A DNA stretch of 64,000 nt. It comes from Burkholderia sp. BCC0506. Its GTDB lineage: Bacteria > Pseudomonadota > Gammaproteobacteria > Burkholderiales > Burkholderiaceae. Below, one piece after another: positions 7,947 through 16,851 of this stretch (the stretch's first letter is position 1; every line of letters begins with the position of its first letter). A program made the translations under genes and the position numbers. Where the stretch lies: the NCBI RefSeq assembly GCF_902833145.1, contig NZ_CADFEN010000005.1:310001-374000 (forward strand), written 5' to 3'. The notes beneath the pieces are model-generated. The model was given only the letters and a program-made list of their open reading frames with translations, was not told where the DNA came from and made no database searches.

Positions 7947-9137
7947 ATGACCGTACGCACTGCCTTTCCGCCGCTGACGATTCGCGGCCGCACCTTGCTG
8001 CCCGTCGTACAGGGCGGCATGGGCGTCGGCATCTCCGCGCACCGGCTGGCGGGCAGCGTCGCGCGCGAAGGCGCGCTCGGCACGATCGCGAGCATCGACC
8101 TGCGCCACCATCATGCGGATCTGCTCGCGCGTTGCCGCGCGCAACCCGATCGCGCGACGCTCGAGGCGGCGAACCGCGACGCGCTCGCGCGCGAGATCCG
8201 TCTCGCGAAGACCTACAGCGAAGGGCGCGGGATGATCGCGGTCAACGTGATGAAGGCGGTCAGCGCGCATGCGGACTACGTGCGCATCGCGTGCGACGAG
8301 GGCGCGGACGCGATCGTGATGGGCGCGGGCCTGCCGCTCGATCTGCCCGACCTCACGCAAGGGCACGACATCGCGCTGATTCCGATCCTGTCGGACAGCC
8401 GCGGGATCGCGCTGGTGCTGAAGAAGTGGATGAAGAAGGGGCGCCTGCCCGATGCGATCGTGATCGAGCATCCGGCGCACGCGGGCGGCCACCTCGGCGT
8501 CACGCAGCTCGACGACATGCACGACGCGCGTTTCGATTTCGCGCGCGTGCTCGACGAGACCGCGCAGGTGATGGCGTCGCTCGGCCTCGCGCGCGACACG
8601 ATCCCGCTGATCGTCGCCGGGGGCATCAACAGTCACGACGCGGTGCGCGCGGCGCTCGCGGCCGGCGCGAACGGCGTGCAGGTCGGAACGCCGTTCGCGG
8701 TGACCGAGGAAGGCGATGCGCATCCGCACTTCAAGCGCGTGCTCGCCGATGCGACACCCGACGACATCGTCGAATTCGTCAGCGTGACGGGGTTGCCGGC
8801 GCGCGCGGTGAAGACGCCGTGGCTCGATCGTTATCTGCGCAACGAGACGCGTATTCGCGACAAACTCGGCGCGTTCAAGCAGCGCTGCCCGACCGCGCTC
8901 GAATGCCTGAGCGTATGCGGGCTGCGCGACGGCATCGAGAAATTCGGGCACTTCTGCATCGATACGCGGCTTGCGGCCGCGCTGCGCGGCGATGTTGCGA
9001 ACGGGCTGTTCTTCCGCGGCCGCGAAGCGTTGCCGTTCGGCCGCGCGATCCGCAGCGTACGCGATTTGCTCGACCTGCTGCTGACGGGCAGTGCGAGCGA
9101 ACCTGCGGCAAACCGTCCCACGTTTACGCTGGCTTGA
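7947..9137 (+). CDS. nitronate monooxygenase-family flavoprotein
   Basis: A 396-residue TIM-barrel flavoprotein of the nitronate monooxygenase/2-nitropropane dioxygenase group. Signs are PVVQGGMGVGIS near the N-terminus; HPAHAGGHLG, matching the catalytic His region; LIVAGGINSHDAVRAALAAGANGVQVGTPF, the FMN phosphate site; and a Cys-rich C-terminal stretch (CPTALECLSVCG...FGHFC). The family oxidises alkyl nitronates such as propionate 3-nitronate, but some members are enoyl-reductase-like. The ATG at 7947 follows GAGG. The stop codon lies within the FNR-type box of the next gene. Confidence 0.85.
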   Translation: MTVRTAFPPLTIRGRTLLPVVQGGMGVGISAHRLAGSVAREGALGTIASIDLRHHHADLLARCRAQPDRATLEAANRDALAREIRLAKTYSEGRGMIAVNVMKAVSAHADYVRIACDEGADAIVMGAGLPLDLPDLTQGHDIALIPILSDSRGIALVLKKWMKKGRLPDAIVIEHPAHAGGHLGVTQLDDMHDARFDFARVLDETAQVMASLGLARDTIPLIVAGGINSHDAVRAALAAGANGVQVGTPFAVTEEGDAHPHFKRVLADATPDDIVEFVSVTGLPARAVKTPWLDRYLRNETRIRDKLGAFKQRCPTALECLSVCGLRDGIEKFGHFCIDTRLAAALRGDVANGLFFRGREALPFGRAIRSVRDLLDLLLTGSASEPAANRPTFTLA

Positions 9138-9147
9138 CCCATATCAA
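9134..9147. promoter_or_regulatory. Anr/FNR-type box upstream of ompW
   Basis: TTGACCCATATCAA matches the FNR/Anr consensus TTGAT-N4-ATCAA at nine of ten fixed positions. It sits 56 bp before the ompW start codon and overlaps the stop codon of the preceding gene. OmpW genes are known FNR targets in other proteobacteria, so oxygen-responsive control is likely. Confidence 0.7.
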
Positions 9148-9202
9148 GATGACGAAAAGACCCTACAGGGAGAATGGAAACCATTCTTTGGGGGTCCGTA
9201 CC

Positions 9203-9844
9203 ATGCATCAAACGATTCGAACTTGTGTCACCGCAGCCGCCGTCGCGGCCGGCGCCATCGCGATGCCGTCGCTGTCGCACGCGGCGTCGCCGGGCGACGG
9301 CATCAACCAGGGTGACGTACTGGTCCGGCTGCGCGCGATCAGCATCCAGCCGAACGAGCGCGCGAGCGACACGCTCGGCGCGATCAACACGGGCGTGAAC
9401 AACGCGATCGTGCCGGAGCTGGACTTCACATACATGATCCGCGACTACCTCGGCGTCGAGCTGATCCTCGGCACGTCGCGGCATCAACTGACGTCGAGCC
9501 TCGGCAATCTCGGCGGCGTGGGCGTGTTGCCGCCGACGCTGCTGCTGCAGTACCACTTCAACCATGCGGGCAAGGTGCGCCCGTACGTCGGCGCCGGGTT
9601 GAACTACACGTACTTCTACAACAACGGGCTCAACGTCGGCGGGCAAGGCGTGTCGATCGACAAGAGCAGCTTCGGCCCCGCGCTGCAGTTCGGCGTGGAC
9701 GTGCAGTTGACGAAGAAGGTGTTCATGAACGTCGACGTGAAGAAGATCTGGATGAGCACCGATGCGACGCTCGCCGACAAGGGCATCGGCACGCTGCACA
9801 TCGATCCGCTGATCGTCGGCGTGGGCGTCGGGATGAAGTTCTAG
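9203..9844 (+). CDS. ompW: OmpW-family outer-membrane protein
   Basis: A 213-residue eight-stranded beta-barrel protein. The signal peptide ends near LSHA-ASPG. Family signs are GDVLVRLRAISIQPNE, ELDFTYMIRDYLGVELILGTSRH, LLQYHFNHAGKVRPYVGAGLNYTYF, and the C-terminal VGVGVGMKF with terminal Phe needed for BAM assembly. OmpW forms a narrow hydrophobic channel. The ATG at 9203 follows GGGGG; an in-frame upstream ATG lies too close to the FNR-type box to be the start. Confidence 0.93.
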   Translation: MHQTIRTCVTAAAVAAGAIAMPSLSHAASPGDGINQGDVLVRLRAISIQPNERASDTLGAINTGVNNAIVPELDFTYMIRDYLGVELILGTSRHQLTSSLGNLGGVGVLPPTLLLQYHFNHAGKVRPYVGAGLNYTYFYNNGLNVGGQGVSIDKSSFGPALQFGVDVQLTKKVFMNVDVKKIWMSTDATLADKGIGTLHIDPLIVGVGVGMKF

Positions 9845-9884
9845 ACGTTCTAGACGCGACCGAACCAGAACAGAGTTGGGGTTG

Positions 9885-9917
9885 GCGGCATGGCGGTCGG
9901 CATGCCGCTCTTTTTTT
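9885..9917 (+). terminator. intrinsic terminator downstream of ompW
   Basis: An 8-bp stem (GCGGCATG with CATGCCGC), 8-nt loop and eight consecutive T residues, between the convergent ompW and DUF1289 genes. Confidence 0.9.
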
Positions 9918-9929
9918 GTGCGCGCGGAT

Positions 9930-10133
9930 TTACAGCTTGTCGTACTGGAAGCGCATCGCGGTGCCTTCGCGCGCGATGCGCTCCCACACCGCGCGCTTTT
10001 CGTCGTCGCTCAGGAACACCCAGTTCGAGACTTCGGCGGCCGTGCGGCCGCAACCCTTGCAGACTTCGTCGAAGAGCGTCGAGCACACGCCGATGCAGGG
10101 GCTGTCGGGGAGGTCGTGAAGATTGGAGGCCAT
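9930..10133 (-). CDS. DUF1289 family small protein
   Basis: A 67-residue protein with the DUF1289 pattern PCIGVCSTLFDEVCKGCGRTAAEVSNW, i.e. four closely spaced Cys suggesting a metal or Fe-S site, then DDEKRAVWERI. The function is not established. An in-frame ATG at 10169 would add 12 residues; neither start has a clear ribosome site. Confidence 0.85.
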   Translation of the reverse strand: MASNLHDLPDSPCIGVCSTLFDEVCKGCGRTAAEVSNWVFLSDDEKRAVWERIAREGTAMRFQYDKL

Positions 10134-10552
10134 CGGGAGGGTTCGCGCAGTGGGATCGTCAGCCGTCATTTTAATGCATCGCGGCGGCCCGGCCGGACGC
10201 CGGCGCGGGCATGCTGTCCGCGTGCGGGAGCGGGACAGTGCGGCCGGGCGTCCGGCGTGGGCGCCGGACGAGCGTACCCGGCATGCGAACGCAGGTGCGC
10301 CGCTGTCGGTTTTTCCCGGTGGACAGCCGCCGATTACCCGATAGAATTCCCCCGGAGCGCCCTGCCGCACGGGCGGCCTGACAGGCCGGCGGCGGGAATC
10401 TGTTCCGTTTGCGCGACACCGGCATGATTTTTTTGTGACGGGGCGCGAATGATGGTAGTTTTCGGGGTTTTCGAGCGGCGGCGCGCCGGAATGCGCCGCC
10501 ATGACGAGGCAGACGGCAGCCGGGCAACGCGTCCGGCCGGAGGGAGAACGGG
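10134..10552 (+). other. intergenic region with potF promoter and long leader
   Basis: A 419-bp gap between divergent genes. TGGACA (10320-10325) and TAGAAT (10342-10347) with a 16-bp spacer form a plausible sigma70 promoter toward potF, giving a leader of about 200 nt. Within that leader a perfect 8-bp stem with an 8-nt loop occurs at 10477-10500, and a T7 run precedes it near 10428-10436. No ORF here looks real. Confidence 0.5.
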
Positions 10553-11647
10553 ATGAAAGCAAAGGTAGTGGGCCGGTTCGCAGCGCTCGCGCTGTGCGTG
10601 GGTGCATCGGCGGCAGCGGCGAAGGATACGCAGCTCAATGTCTATAACTGGTCGGACTACATTGCGAAGGACACGATCCCGAACTTCGAGAAGCAGACGG
10701 GCGTCAAGGTCCGCTACGACAACTACGACAGCGACGACACGCTGCAGGCGAAGCTGCTGACCGGCAGCTCGGGCTACGACATCGTCGTGCCGACCAGCAA
10801 CTACGCGGGCAAGCAGATCGCCGCCGGCATCTTCGCGCCGCTCGACAAGTCGAAGCTGCCGAACCTCAAGTATCTCGATCCGCAACTGATGGCGCTCGTC
10901 GCCGGCGCGGACCCGGGCAACAAGTACTCGGTGCCCTGGGCGTACGGCACGACCGGTCTCGCGTACAACCTGACGAAGGCGCAGCAGGCGCTCGGCAAGG
11001 TGCCGCTCGACAACTGGGACATCCTGTTCAAGCCGGAAAACCTCTCGAAGCTGAAGACCTGCGGCGTGTCGGTGCTCGACGCGCCCGACCAGATGTTCGC
11101 GGCGGCGCTGCACTACATCGGCAAGGATCCGATGAGCACGAACCCGGCCGACTACAAGGCCGCGATGGACGTGCTGAAGAAGATCCGCCCGTACATCACG
11201 CAATTCAACTCGTCGGGCTACATCAACGACCTGGTCGGCGGCGACATCTGCTTCGCGTTCGGCTGGTCGGGCGACGTCGTGATCGCGAAGCATCGCGCGA
11301 TCGAGGCGAAGAAGCCGTACAAGGTCGAGTACTACATTCCGAAGGGCGGCGCGCCGGTGTGGTTCGACGTGATGGCGATTCCGAAGGACGCGAAGAACAA
11401 GGACGCCGCGCTGCAGTGGATCAACTACATCGAGGATCCGAAGGTGCACGCGGCGATCACGAACGCGGTGTACTACCCGAGCGCCAACGCCGAGGCACGC
11501 AAGTACGTGCGTCCCGACGTCGCCAGCGACCCGGCCGTCTACCCGCCGGCCGACGTCGTGAAGACGCTGTTCCTGCTCAAGCCGCTGCCGCCTGAAATCC
11601 AGCGTCTGCAGACGCGTCTGTGGACCGAGCTGAAGTCGGGCCGCTGA
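10553..11647 (+). CDS. potF: putrescine/polyamine ABC transporter periplasmic binding protein
   Basis: A 364-residue PotD/PotF-type binding protein. The signal peptide ends near ASAAAA-KDTQ, followed by LNVYNWSDYIAKDTIPNFEKQTGVKVRYDNYDSD split over the usual first fold. Later motifs are GYDIVVPTSNY, VPWAYGTTGL, the DAPDQMFAAALHY hinge region, FGWSGDV, and VWFDVMAIPKDAKN. Aromatic and acidic residues of the polyamine pocket (W, Y, D) are present. GGAGGG 7-12 nt upstream supports the ATG. It heads a potFGHI operon, consistent with putrescine uptake; spermidine is an alternative substrate. Confidence 0.93.
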   Translation: MKAKVVGRFAALALCVGASAAAAKDTQLNVYNWSDYIAKDTIPNFEKQTGVKVRYDNYDSDDTLQAKLLTGSSGYDIVVPTSNYAGKQIAAGIFAPLDKSKLPNLKYLDPQLMALVAGADPGNKYSVPWAYGTTGLAYNLTKAQQALGKVPLDNWDILFKPENLSKLKTCGVSVLDAPDQMFAAALHYIGKDPMSTNPADYKAAMDVLKKIRPYITQFNSSGYINDLVGGDICFAFGWSGDVVIAKHRAIEAKKPYKVEYYIPKGGAPVWFDVMAIPKDAKNKDAALQWINYIEDPKVHAAITNAVYYPSANAEARKYVRPDVASDPAVYPPADVVKTLFLLKPLPPEIQRLQTRLWTELKSGR

Positions 11648-11733
11648 CGCGAGCCGAAGTGAACCCGCAGTCATGAAGCCCCTGGTGCCCCCGGGGGCTT
11701 TGTTCGTCTAACGCAGGAGAGAAGCAGCACATC

Positions 11734-12894
11734 ATGAATAGCCAGTCGGGCGCGCCGGTCGCGGGCGCGCCGTTCTCCGTTCCTTCCTCCGGCGCCGATG
11801 CGCGCGCCGAGAACTTTGTCCAGATCGTCGACGTCGTCAAGAAGTTCGGCGACACCGAAGCCGTGCGCAGCGTCAACCTGAGCGTGCGCCAGGGCGAGCT
11901 GTTCGCGCTGCTCGGCAGCTCGGGCTGCGGCAAGTCGACGTTGCTGCGGATGCTCGCGGGCCTCGAAACGGTCACGTCGGGCAAGATCCTGATCGACGGC
12001 GAGGACCTCGCGCAGATGCCGCCGTACAAGCGGCCCGTGAACATGATGTTCCAGTCGTATGCGCTGTTTCCGCACATGTCGGTCGAGTCGAACGTCGCGT
12101 TCGGGCTGAAGCAGGAAGGCACGCCGAAGGCCGAGCTGAAGGAGCGCGTCGCGTCCGCGCTCGAACTCGTGCAGATGGGCAAGTATGCGAAGCGCAAGCC
12201 GCATCAACTCTCCGGCGGCCAGCAGCAGCGCGTCGCGCTCGCGCGTTCGCTGGTCAAGCGCCCGAAGCTGCTGCTGCTCGACGAGCCGATGTCCGCGCTC
12301 GACAAGCAGATCCGCCAGCGTACGCAGATCGAGCTCGTCAACATCCTGAAGAAGGTGGGCGTCACCTGCATCATGGTCACGCACGACCAGGAAGAGGCGA
12401 TGACGATGGCGAACCGCCTCGCGGTGATGAGCGAAGGCCAGATCGTGCAGATCGGCTCGCCGAACGAAGTGTACGAATATCCGAACAGCCGCTTCTCGGC
12501 GGAGTTCATCGGCTCGACGAACCTGTTCGACGGCGTGACGGTCGAGGACGAGCCCGATCACGTATACATCGAATCGCCGGAACTGCCGAGCCGGCTGTAC
12601 GTGAGCCACGGGATCTCCGGCCCGCTCGGGATGCCGGTCACGGTGTCGGTGCGCCCCGAGCGGATCGCGCTCACGCGCAAGCCGCCCGAAGGCGCGTTCA
12701 ACTGGGCGCGCGGCCGGATCAGCAACGTCGCGTACATGGGCGGCTATTCGCTGTATCACGTGAAGCTCGATGGCGGCAAGACGGTGATCGCGAACGTGTC
12801 GAGCCTCGCGATTTCCGAACTCGACACGCCGGCGCTCGGCGACGAGATCTACGTGCGCTGGAGCGCGACCGCCGGCGTGGTGCTGACGTCATGA
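11734..12894 (+). CDS. potG: putrescine ABC transporter ATP-binding protein
   Basis: A 386-residue ABC ATPase: Walker A GSSGCGKST at residues 61-69, Q-loop MFQSYALFPHMSVE, signature LSGGQQQRVALARSLV, Walker B LLLLDEPMSALD, and H-loop MVTHDQEEA. A C-terminal TOBE-like regulatory domain (from about residue 260) follows, as in PotA/PotG. It ends in ATGA overlapping the start of potH, so the two are coupled. It energises uptake through the PotH/PotI channel. Confidence 0.94.
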   Translation: MNSQSGAPVAGAPFSVPSSGADARAENFVQIVDVVKKFGDTEAVRSVNLSVRQGELFALLGSSGCGKSTLLRMLAGLETVTSGKILIDGEDLAQMPPYKRPVNMMFQSYALFPHMSVESNVAFGLKQEGTPKAELKERVASALELVQMGKYAKRKPHQLSGGQQQRVALARSLVKRPKLLLLDEPMSALDKQIRQRTQIELVNILKKVGVTCIMVTHDQEEAMTMANRLAVMSEGQIVQIGSPNEVYEYPNSRFSAEFIGSTNLFDGVTVEDEPDHVYIESPELPSRLYVSHGISGPLGMPVTVSVRPERIALTRKPPEGAFNWARGRISNVAYMGGYSLYHVKLDGGKTVIANVSSLAISELDTPALGDEIYVRWSATAGVVLTS

Positions 12895-13818
12895 GCGCGT
12901 TCAAGTCCCTGCTCGAGTGGCCGGTGCGGCGCTTCAACCTGACGGGCGCCACGGCGGTCGTCGCCGGGCCGTTCACGTGGCTCGTGCTGTTCTTCCTCGT
13001 GCCGTTCGTGCTGGTCGTGAAGATCAGCTTCGCGGAGCTGCAGCTCGGCATCCCGCCGTATACGGAACTCGCGTCGTACGCGGACGGCGTCGTGCACATC
13101 GCGCTGAACCTGTCGCACTACGCGTTCCTGCTCACCGACAGCCTGTATTTCGCGACCTACGTGAACTCGGTGGTGGTGGCCGCGATCACGACGCTGCTGT
13201 GCCTGCTGCTCGGCTATCCGATGGCGTACTACATCGCGCGCTCGAACCCGGCCACCCGCAACCTGCTGATGATGGGCGTGATGCTGCCGTTCTGGACGTC
13301 GTTCCTGATCCGCGTGTATGCGTGGATCGGGATCCTGAAGAACAACGGGCTGCTGAACAACTTCCTCATGTGGATCGGGCTCACGCATACGCCGATCGAG
13401 CTGTACCGCACGAACTACGCGGTGTACATCGGGATGGTGTATTCGTACCTGCCGTTCCTCGTGATGCCGCTCTACGCGCACCTCGTGAAGATGGACCTGC
13501 GCCTGCTCGAAGCCGCGTACGACCTCGGCGCGAAGCCGTGGAAGGCGTTCGTGCAGATCACGCTGCCGCTGTCGAAGAACGGGATCATCGCGGGCTGCCT
13601 GCTGGTGTTCATCCCGGCGGTCGGCGAGTACGTGATTCCGGAACTGCTCGGCGGCGCGAACACGCTGATGATCGGCCGCGTGATGTGGAACGAGTTCTTC
13701 AACAACGCGGACTGGCCGATGGCGTCGGCAGGTGACCTGCGCGATGGTGCTGCTGCTGCTCGTACCGATGGCGATGTTCCAGCACTTCCAGGCGAAGGAG
13801 CAGGGAGGCCGTCGATGA
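12891..13818 (+). pseudogene. potH: putrescine ABC transporter permease, frameshifted near its 3' end
   Basis: Residues 1-280 read as a normal PotH permease, with six-helix topology and the EAA loop EAAYDLGAKPWKAFVQITLPLSKNGI. At 13728-13731 the reading frame shifts. With one base removed (GCAGGTG read as GCGGTG) the sequence continues ASAVTCAMVLLLLVPMAM and ends at TGA 13816-13818, giving the expected last helix and the usual ATGA overlap with potI. As written, the frame instead reads 28 hydrophilic residues into potI, producing one 581-codon ORF (12891-14636). This is either a real single-base insertion or a sequencing error. If real, PotH loses its sixth helix. Confidence 0.85.
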
Positions 13819-14636
13819 AGCCGAATCGTTACCTGCAGTTCGCGGCGCTGTTCGTCGGCTTCGCGTTCCTGTACATCCCGATCGTCAGCCTGATCGTCTA
13901 TTCGTTCAACGAGTCGAAGCTCGTCACCGTGTGGTCGGGCTTCTCGTTGCGCTGGTACGCGGCGCTCGTGGAGGACGACGAGCTGCTGACGGCCGCGTGG
14001 CTGTCGCTGAAGATCGGCGTGCTGACGGCGTTCGCGTCGGTGTTCATCGGTACGTGGGCCGGCTTCGTGCTCGCGCGGATGGGCCGCTTTCGCGGTTTCG
14101 CGCTGTTCAGCGGGATGATCAACGCGCCGCTCGTGATTCCCGAGGTGATCCAGGGGATCTCGCTGCTGCTGCTGTTCATCGAGCTCGCGAAATGGATCGG
14201 CTGGCCGGCCGAGCGCGGCGTGTTCACGATCTGGCTCGGCCACGTGATGCTGTGCATCTCGTACGTCGCGATCATCGTGCAGTCGCGCGTGCGCGAGCTG
14301 AATCCGTCGCTGGAGGAAGCCGCGCTCGATCTCGGCGCGACGCCGCTGAAGGTGTTCTTCACGATCACGCTGCCGCTGATCTCGCAGGCGCTGATCGCGG
14401 GCTGGCTGCTGTCGTTCACGCTGTCGATCGACGACCTCGTGCTGTCGGCGTTCCTGTCGGGCCCCGGCTCGACGACGCTGCCGCTCGTGGTGTTCTCGCG
14501 CGTGCGCCTCGGGCTGAATCCGGAAATGAACGCGCTCGCGACGCTGTTCATCATCGCGGTAACGGCCGGCGTCGTGATCGCGAACTTCGTGATGCTGCGC
14601 CAGGAGCGCAAGCGGATGGCGGGGTTCGCGGCCTGA
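13815..14636 (+). CDS. potI: putrescine ABC transporter permease
   Basis: A 273-residue inner-membrane permease starting MKPNRYLQFAALFVGF. It has about six membrane helices, the conserved YIPIVSLIVYSFNESK start, and the EAA loop EEAALDLGATPLKVFFTITLPLISQALIAG that docks on PotG. GGGAGG lies 7 nt before ATG 13815. In the deposited sequence it is in frame with the shifted potH, so it could be made as a fusion as well as from its own start. It pairs with PotH to form the channel. Confidence 0.9.
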   Translation: MKPNRYLQFAALFVGFAFLYIPIVSLIVYSFNESKLVTVWSGFSLRWYAALVEDDELLTAAWLSLKIGVLTAFASVFIGTWAGFVLARMGRFRGFALFSGMINAPLVIPEVIQGISLLLLFIELAKWIGWPAERGVFTIWLGHVMLCISYVAIIVQSRVRELNPSLEEAALDLGATPLKVFFTITLPLISQALIAGWLLSFTLSIDDLVLSAFLSGPGSTTLPLVVFSRVRLGLNPEMNALATLFIIAVTAGVVIANFVMLRQERKRMAGFAA

Positions 14637-14658
14637 CGCGCCGGTTGTGGCTGTCATG

Positions 14659-14700
14659 AAAAACGCCCGGTGCCGACGACGAGTTGGCCCGGGCGTTTCG
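14659..14700. terminator. terminator hairpin between convergent potI and tauE
   Basis: A 10-bp stem AAACGCCCGG (14661-14670) pairs with 14689-14698. Flanking A and T residues allow it to work in both directions between the convergent operons. Confidence 0.7.
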
Positions 14701-14732
14701 TTTGGCGGCGCGTTTCCGTGTGCGCCGACGGC

Positions 14733-15539
14733 TCACGCGCCGAACGCGGCTTTAGCCAGCAACCCGAGCGCGACGCACACGAGCACGGCCGCGAAACCGG
14801 CCTGCACGTGCCGCGCGGCGAGGCGCCGCGACGCGCCGCGGCCGGCGGCCATGCCGAGCGCGGTCGCGACGGCGAACCACAGCGTCACGTCGAGCGGCGC
14901 GCGCGTGCCGGACACGAGCGTCGCGAGCACGCCGCCCGTGCCGACCAGCGCGATCACCATCAGCGACGTCGCGACCACCCCATGCATCGACACGTTCGTG
15001 AACTTGCGCAGCATCGGCACGATCACGAAGCCGCCGCCGACGCCGAGCAAGCCCGTCATCAGGCCCGTGACCGCGCCGGTCGACGCGAGCGCGAGGCCCA
15101 CGGGCCACGACCACACGAGCCGGCCCGTATCGGGATTCACGCGGCCGACGCACAGCGGCGACGCGTCCGCATCGGCCGCCTGCGGCCGCAGCGCCTGCCG
15201 CAGCAGGCGGCCGGCGACGGCGAGCATCGTCAGCGCGAACAGCGTGAGCAGCAGGCGCTGCGGCAGCACGTGCGCGAGCCGCACGCCAAGCGTGGTCAGC
15301 GGCACGCCGGCCACGGCCATCAGCAGCGCCGCGCGATAGCGCACGAGCCCGCGGCGAAAGCCTTCGAGCGCGCCGAGCGCGGCGCTGCCGGCCACCGCGA
15401 CGAGCGCGACGGGCGTGGCCTGCTGCATCGGCCAGCTCATCCCGACGACGAGCGCGGGCACCGCGAGAATGCCGCCGCCGGCGCCGGTCAGACCGAGCAC
15501 GGCGCCGACGAAGCCGCCGAGTACGAAGGAAATCAGCAT
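14733..15539 (-). CDS. TauE/SafE family sulfite/anion exporter
   Basis: A 268-residue membrane protein with two repeats of the TauE/SafE glycine motif: GAVLGLTGAGGGILAVPAL at the N-terminus and LMTGLLGVGGGFVIVPML in the middle, and about eight helices. It is the last gene of a persulfide dioxygenase-SQR-TauE operon, 18 nt after SQR. In this setting TauE/SafE proteins are thought to export sulfite or thiosulfate made by sulfide oxidation. Confidence 0.9.
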   Translation of the reverse strand: MLISFVLGGFVGAVLGLTGAGGGILAVPALVVGMSWPMQQATPVALVAVAGSAALGALEGFRRGLVRYRAALLMAVAGVPLTTLGVRLAHVLPQRLLLTLFALTMLAVAGRLLRQALRPQAADADASPLCVGRVNPDTGRLVWSWPVGLALASTGAVTGLMTGLLGVGGGFVIVPMLRKFTNVSMHGVVATSLMVIALVGTGGVLATLVSGTRAPLDVTLWFAVATALGMAAGRGASRRLAARHVQAGFAAVLVCVALGLLAKAAFGA

Positions 15540-15557
15540 GACGTCATCGCGCTCCGG

Positions 15558-16823
15558 TCAACGTACGGTCGCGGGCTTCGCGAGCCATTCGCGGCCCTTG
15601 AGCATCGCCTTCCAGTAGAGCGGCGGCAGCACGCGTTCCTTGAGCAGCCACGCGAGCCGCGACGGGCGCTTGCCGTCGATCAGCCACGCGGGGAAGGTCG
15701 GCGCGACCTTGCCGCCGTACAGGAACTCGGCGAGCACGATCTTGCCGCGCTCGACGGTGAGCGGGCATGAGCCGTAGCCGTCGTAGGCGGCGTCGCCGTG
15801 CGCGCGGCCGAGCGATGCGAGCAGGTTGTGCGCGACGACGGGCGCCTGCTTGCGGGCGGCCGCGGCGGTTTTCGCATTGGTCGTGTTGGTGACGTCGCCG
15901 AGCGCGTAGATGTCGGGAAACTGCTTGTGCCGCAGCGTCGCCGGATCGACGTCGATCCAGCCGGCCGCGTCGGCGAGCGGGCTCGTGCGTACGAAGTCGG
16001 GCGCTTTCTGCGGCGGCACGACGTGGATCATGTCGAACGGGCGCTCGACGGTTTCCTTGCCGCCGTCCGGCAGCGTGCGCACGAACGTCGCCCGGCGCGC
16101 GGGCCCGTCGATCGCGACGAGGTTGTGGCCGAACGACAGCGCGATGCCGTAGCTTTTCACGTACTCCATCAGCGCGGGCACGTAATCGGCGACGCCGAAC
16201 AGCGCGCCGCCCGCATTCAGGAATTCGACGTTCGCGGCGTCGAGGTGCCCCGTGCGCCGCCAATGGTCGCACGACAGGTACATCGCCTTTTGCGGCGCGC
16301 CCGCGCACTTGATCGGCATCGGCGGCTGCGTGAAGAGCGCATTGCCGCCGCGGAACGCGCGCACGAGTTCCCATGTGTACGGCGCGAGATCGTAGCGGTA
16401 GTTCGACGTGACGCCGTTGCGGCCGAGCGTGTCGGCGAGGCCGTCGATCGCGTGCCAGTCGAGCTCGAGCCCCGGGCACACGACGAGCTTGCGATAGCCG
16501 ATGCGCCGGCAGTCGTCGAGCACGACCGCGTGCGCGTCGGGCGCGAAGCCCGCGACCGCGGCCCGGATCCGCTGCACGCCGCGCGGCAGCACGTCGATCA
16601 TCGGCCGCGCGGTGGTGCCGGGCTGGAACACGCCCGCGCCGACCATCGTCCAGCCGGGCTGGTAATAGTGGACGTCAGCGGGATCGATCACCGCGATGTC
16701 GAGCGACGCGTCGCGCGCGAGCAGGCTCGACGCGACCGCGATGCCGGCCGCGCCCGCGCCGACGATCACGATGTCGTGTCGTGCATCGACCGACGGCGCG
16801 TCGGTCTGCTTGCGGATGGTCAT
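15558..16823 (-). CDS. sulfide:quinone oxidoreductase-like flavoprotein
   Basis: A 421-residue two-dinucleotide-fold flavoprotein. The FAD loop is DIVIVGAGAAGIAVASSLL (about residues 17-35), with VHYYQPGWTMVGAG typical of type II SQR. Cysteines occur in LVVCPGLELDW, MPIKCAGAPQKAMYLSCDHW and GSCPLTVERGK. The second FAD site is FPDIYALGDVTN. The C-terminal amphipathic segment fits peripheral membrane binding. It oxidises sulfide to persulfide and passes electrons to quinone. It lies between persulfide dioxygenase and TauE, which supports the call. Confidence 0.88.
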   Translation of the reverse strand: MTIRKQTDAPSVDARHDIVIVGAGAAGIAVASSLLARDASLDIAVIDPADVHYYQPGWTMVGAGVFQPGTTARPMIDVLPRGVQRIRAAVAGFAPDAHAVVLDDCRRIGYRKLVVCPGLELDWHAIDGLADTLGRNGVTSNYRYDLAPYTWELVRAFRGGNALFTQPPMPIKCAGAPQKAMYLSCDHWRRTGHLDAANVEFLNAGGALFGVADYVPALMEYVKSYGIALSFGHNLVAIDGPARRATFVRTLPDGGKETVERPFDMIHVVPPQKAPDFVRTSPLADAAGWIDVDPATLRHKQFPDIYALGDVTNTTNAKTAAAARKQAPVVAHNLLASLGRAHGDAAYDGYGSCPLTVERGKIVLAEFLYGGKVAPTFPAWLIDGKRPSRLAWLLKERVLPPLYWKAMLKGREWLAKPATVR

Positions 16824-16851
16824 GTCAGGGTTCTCCGGTGGGGCGTTCGGC

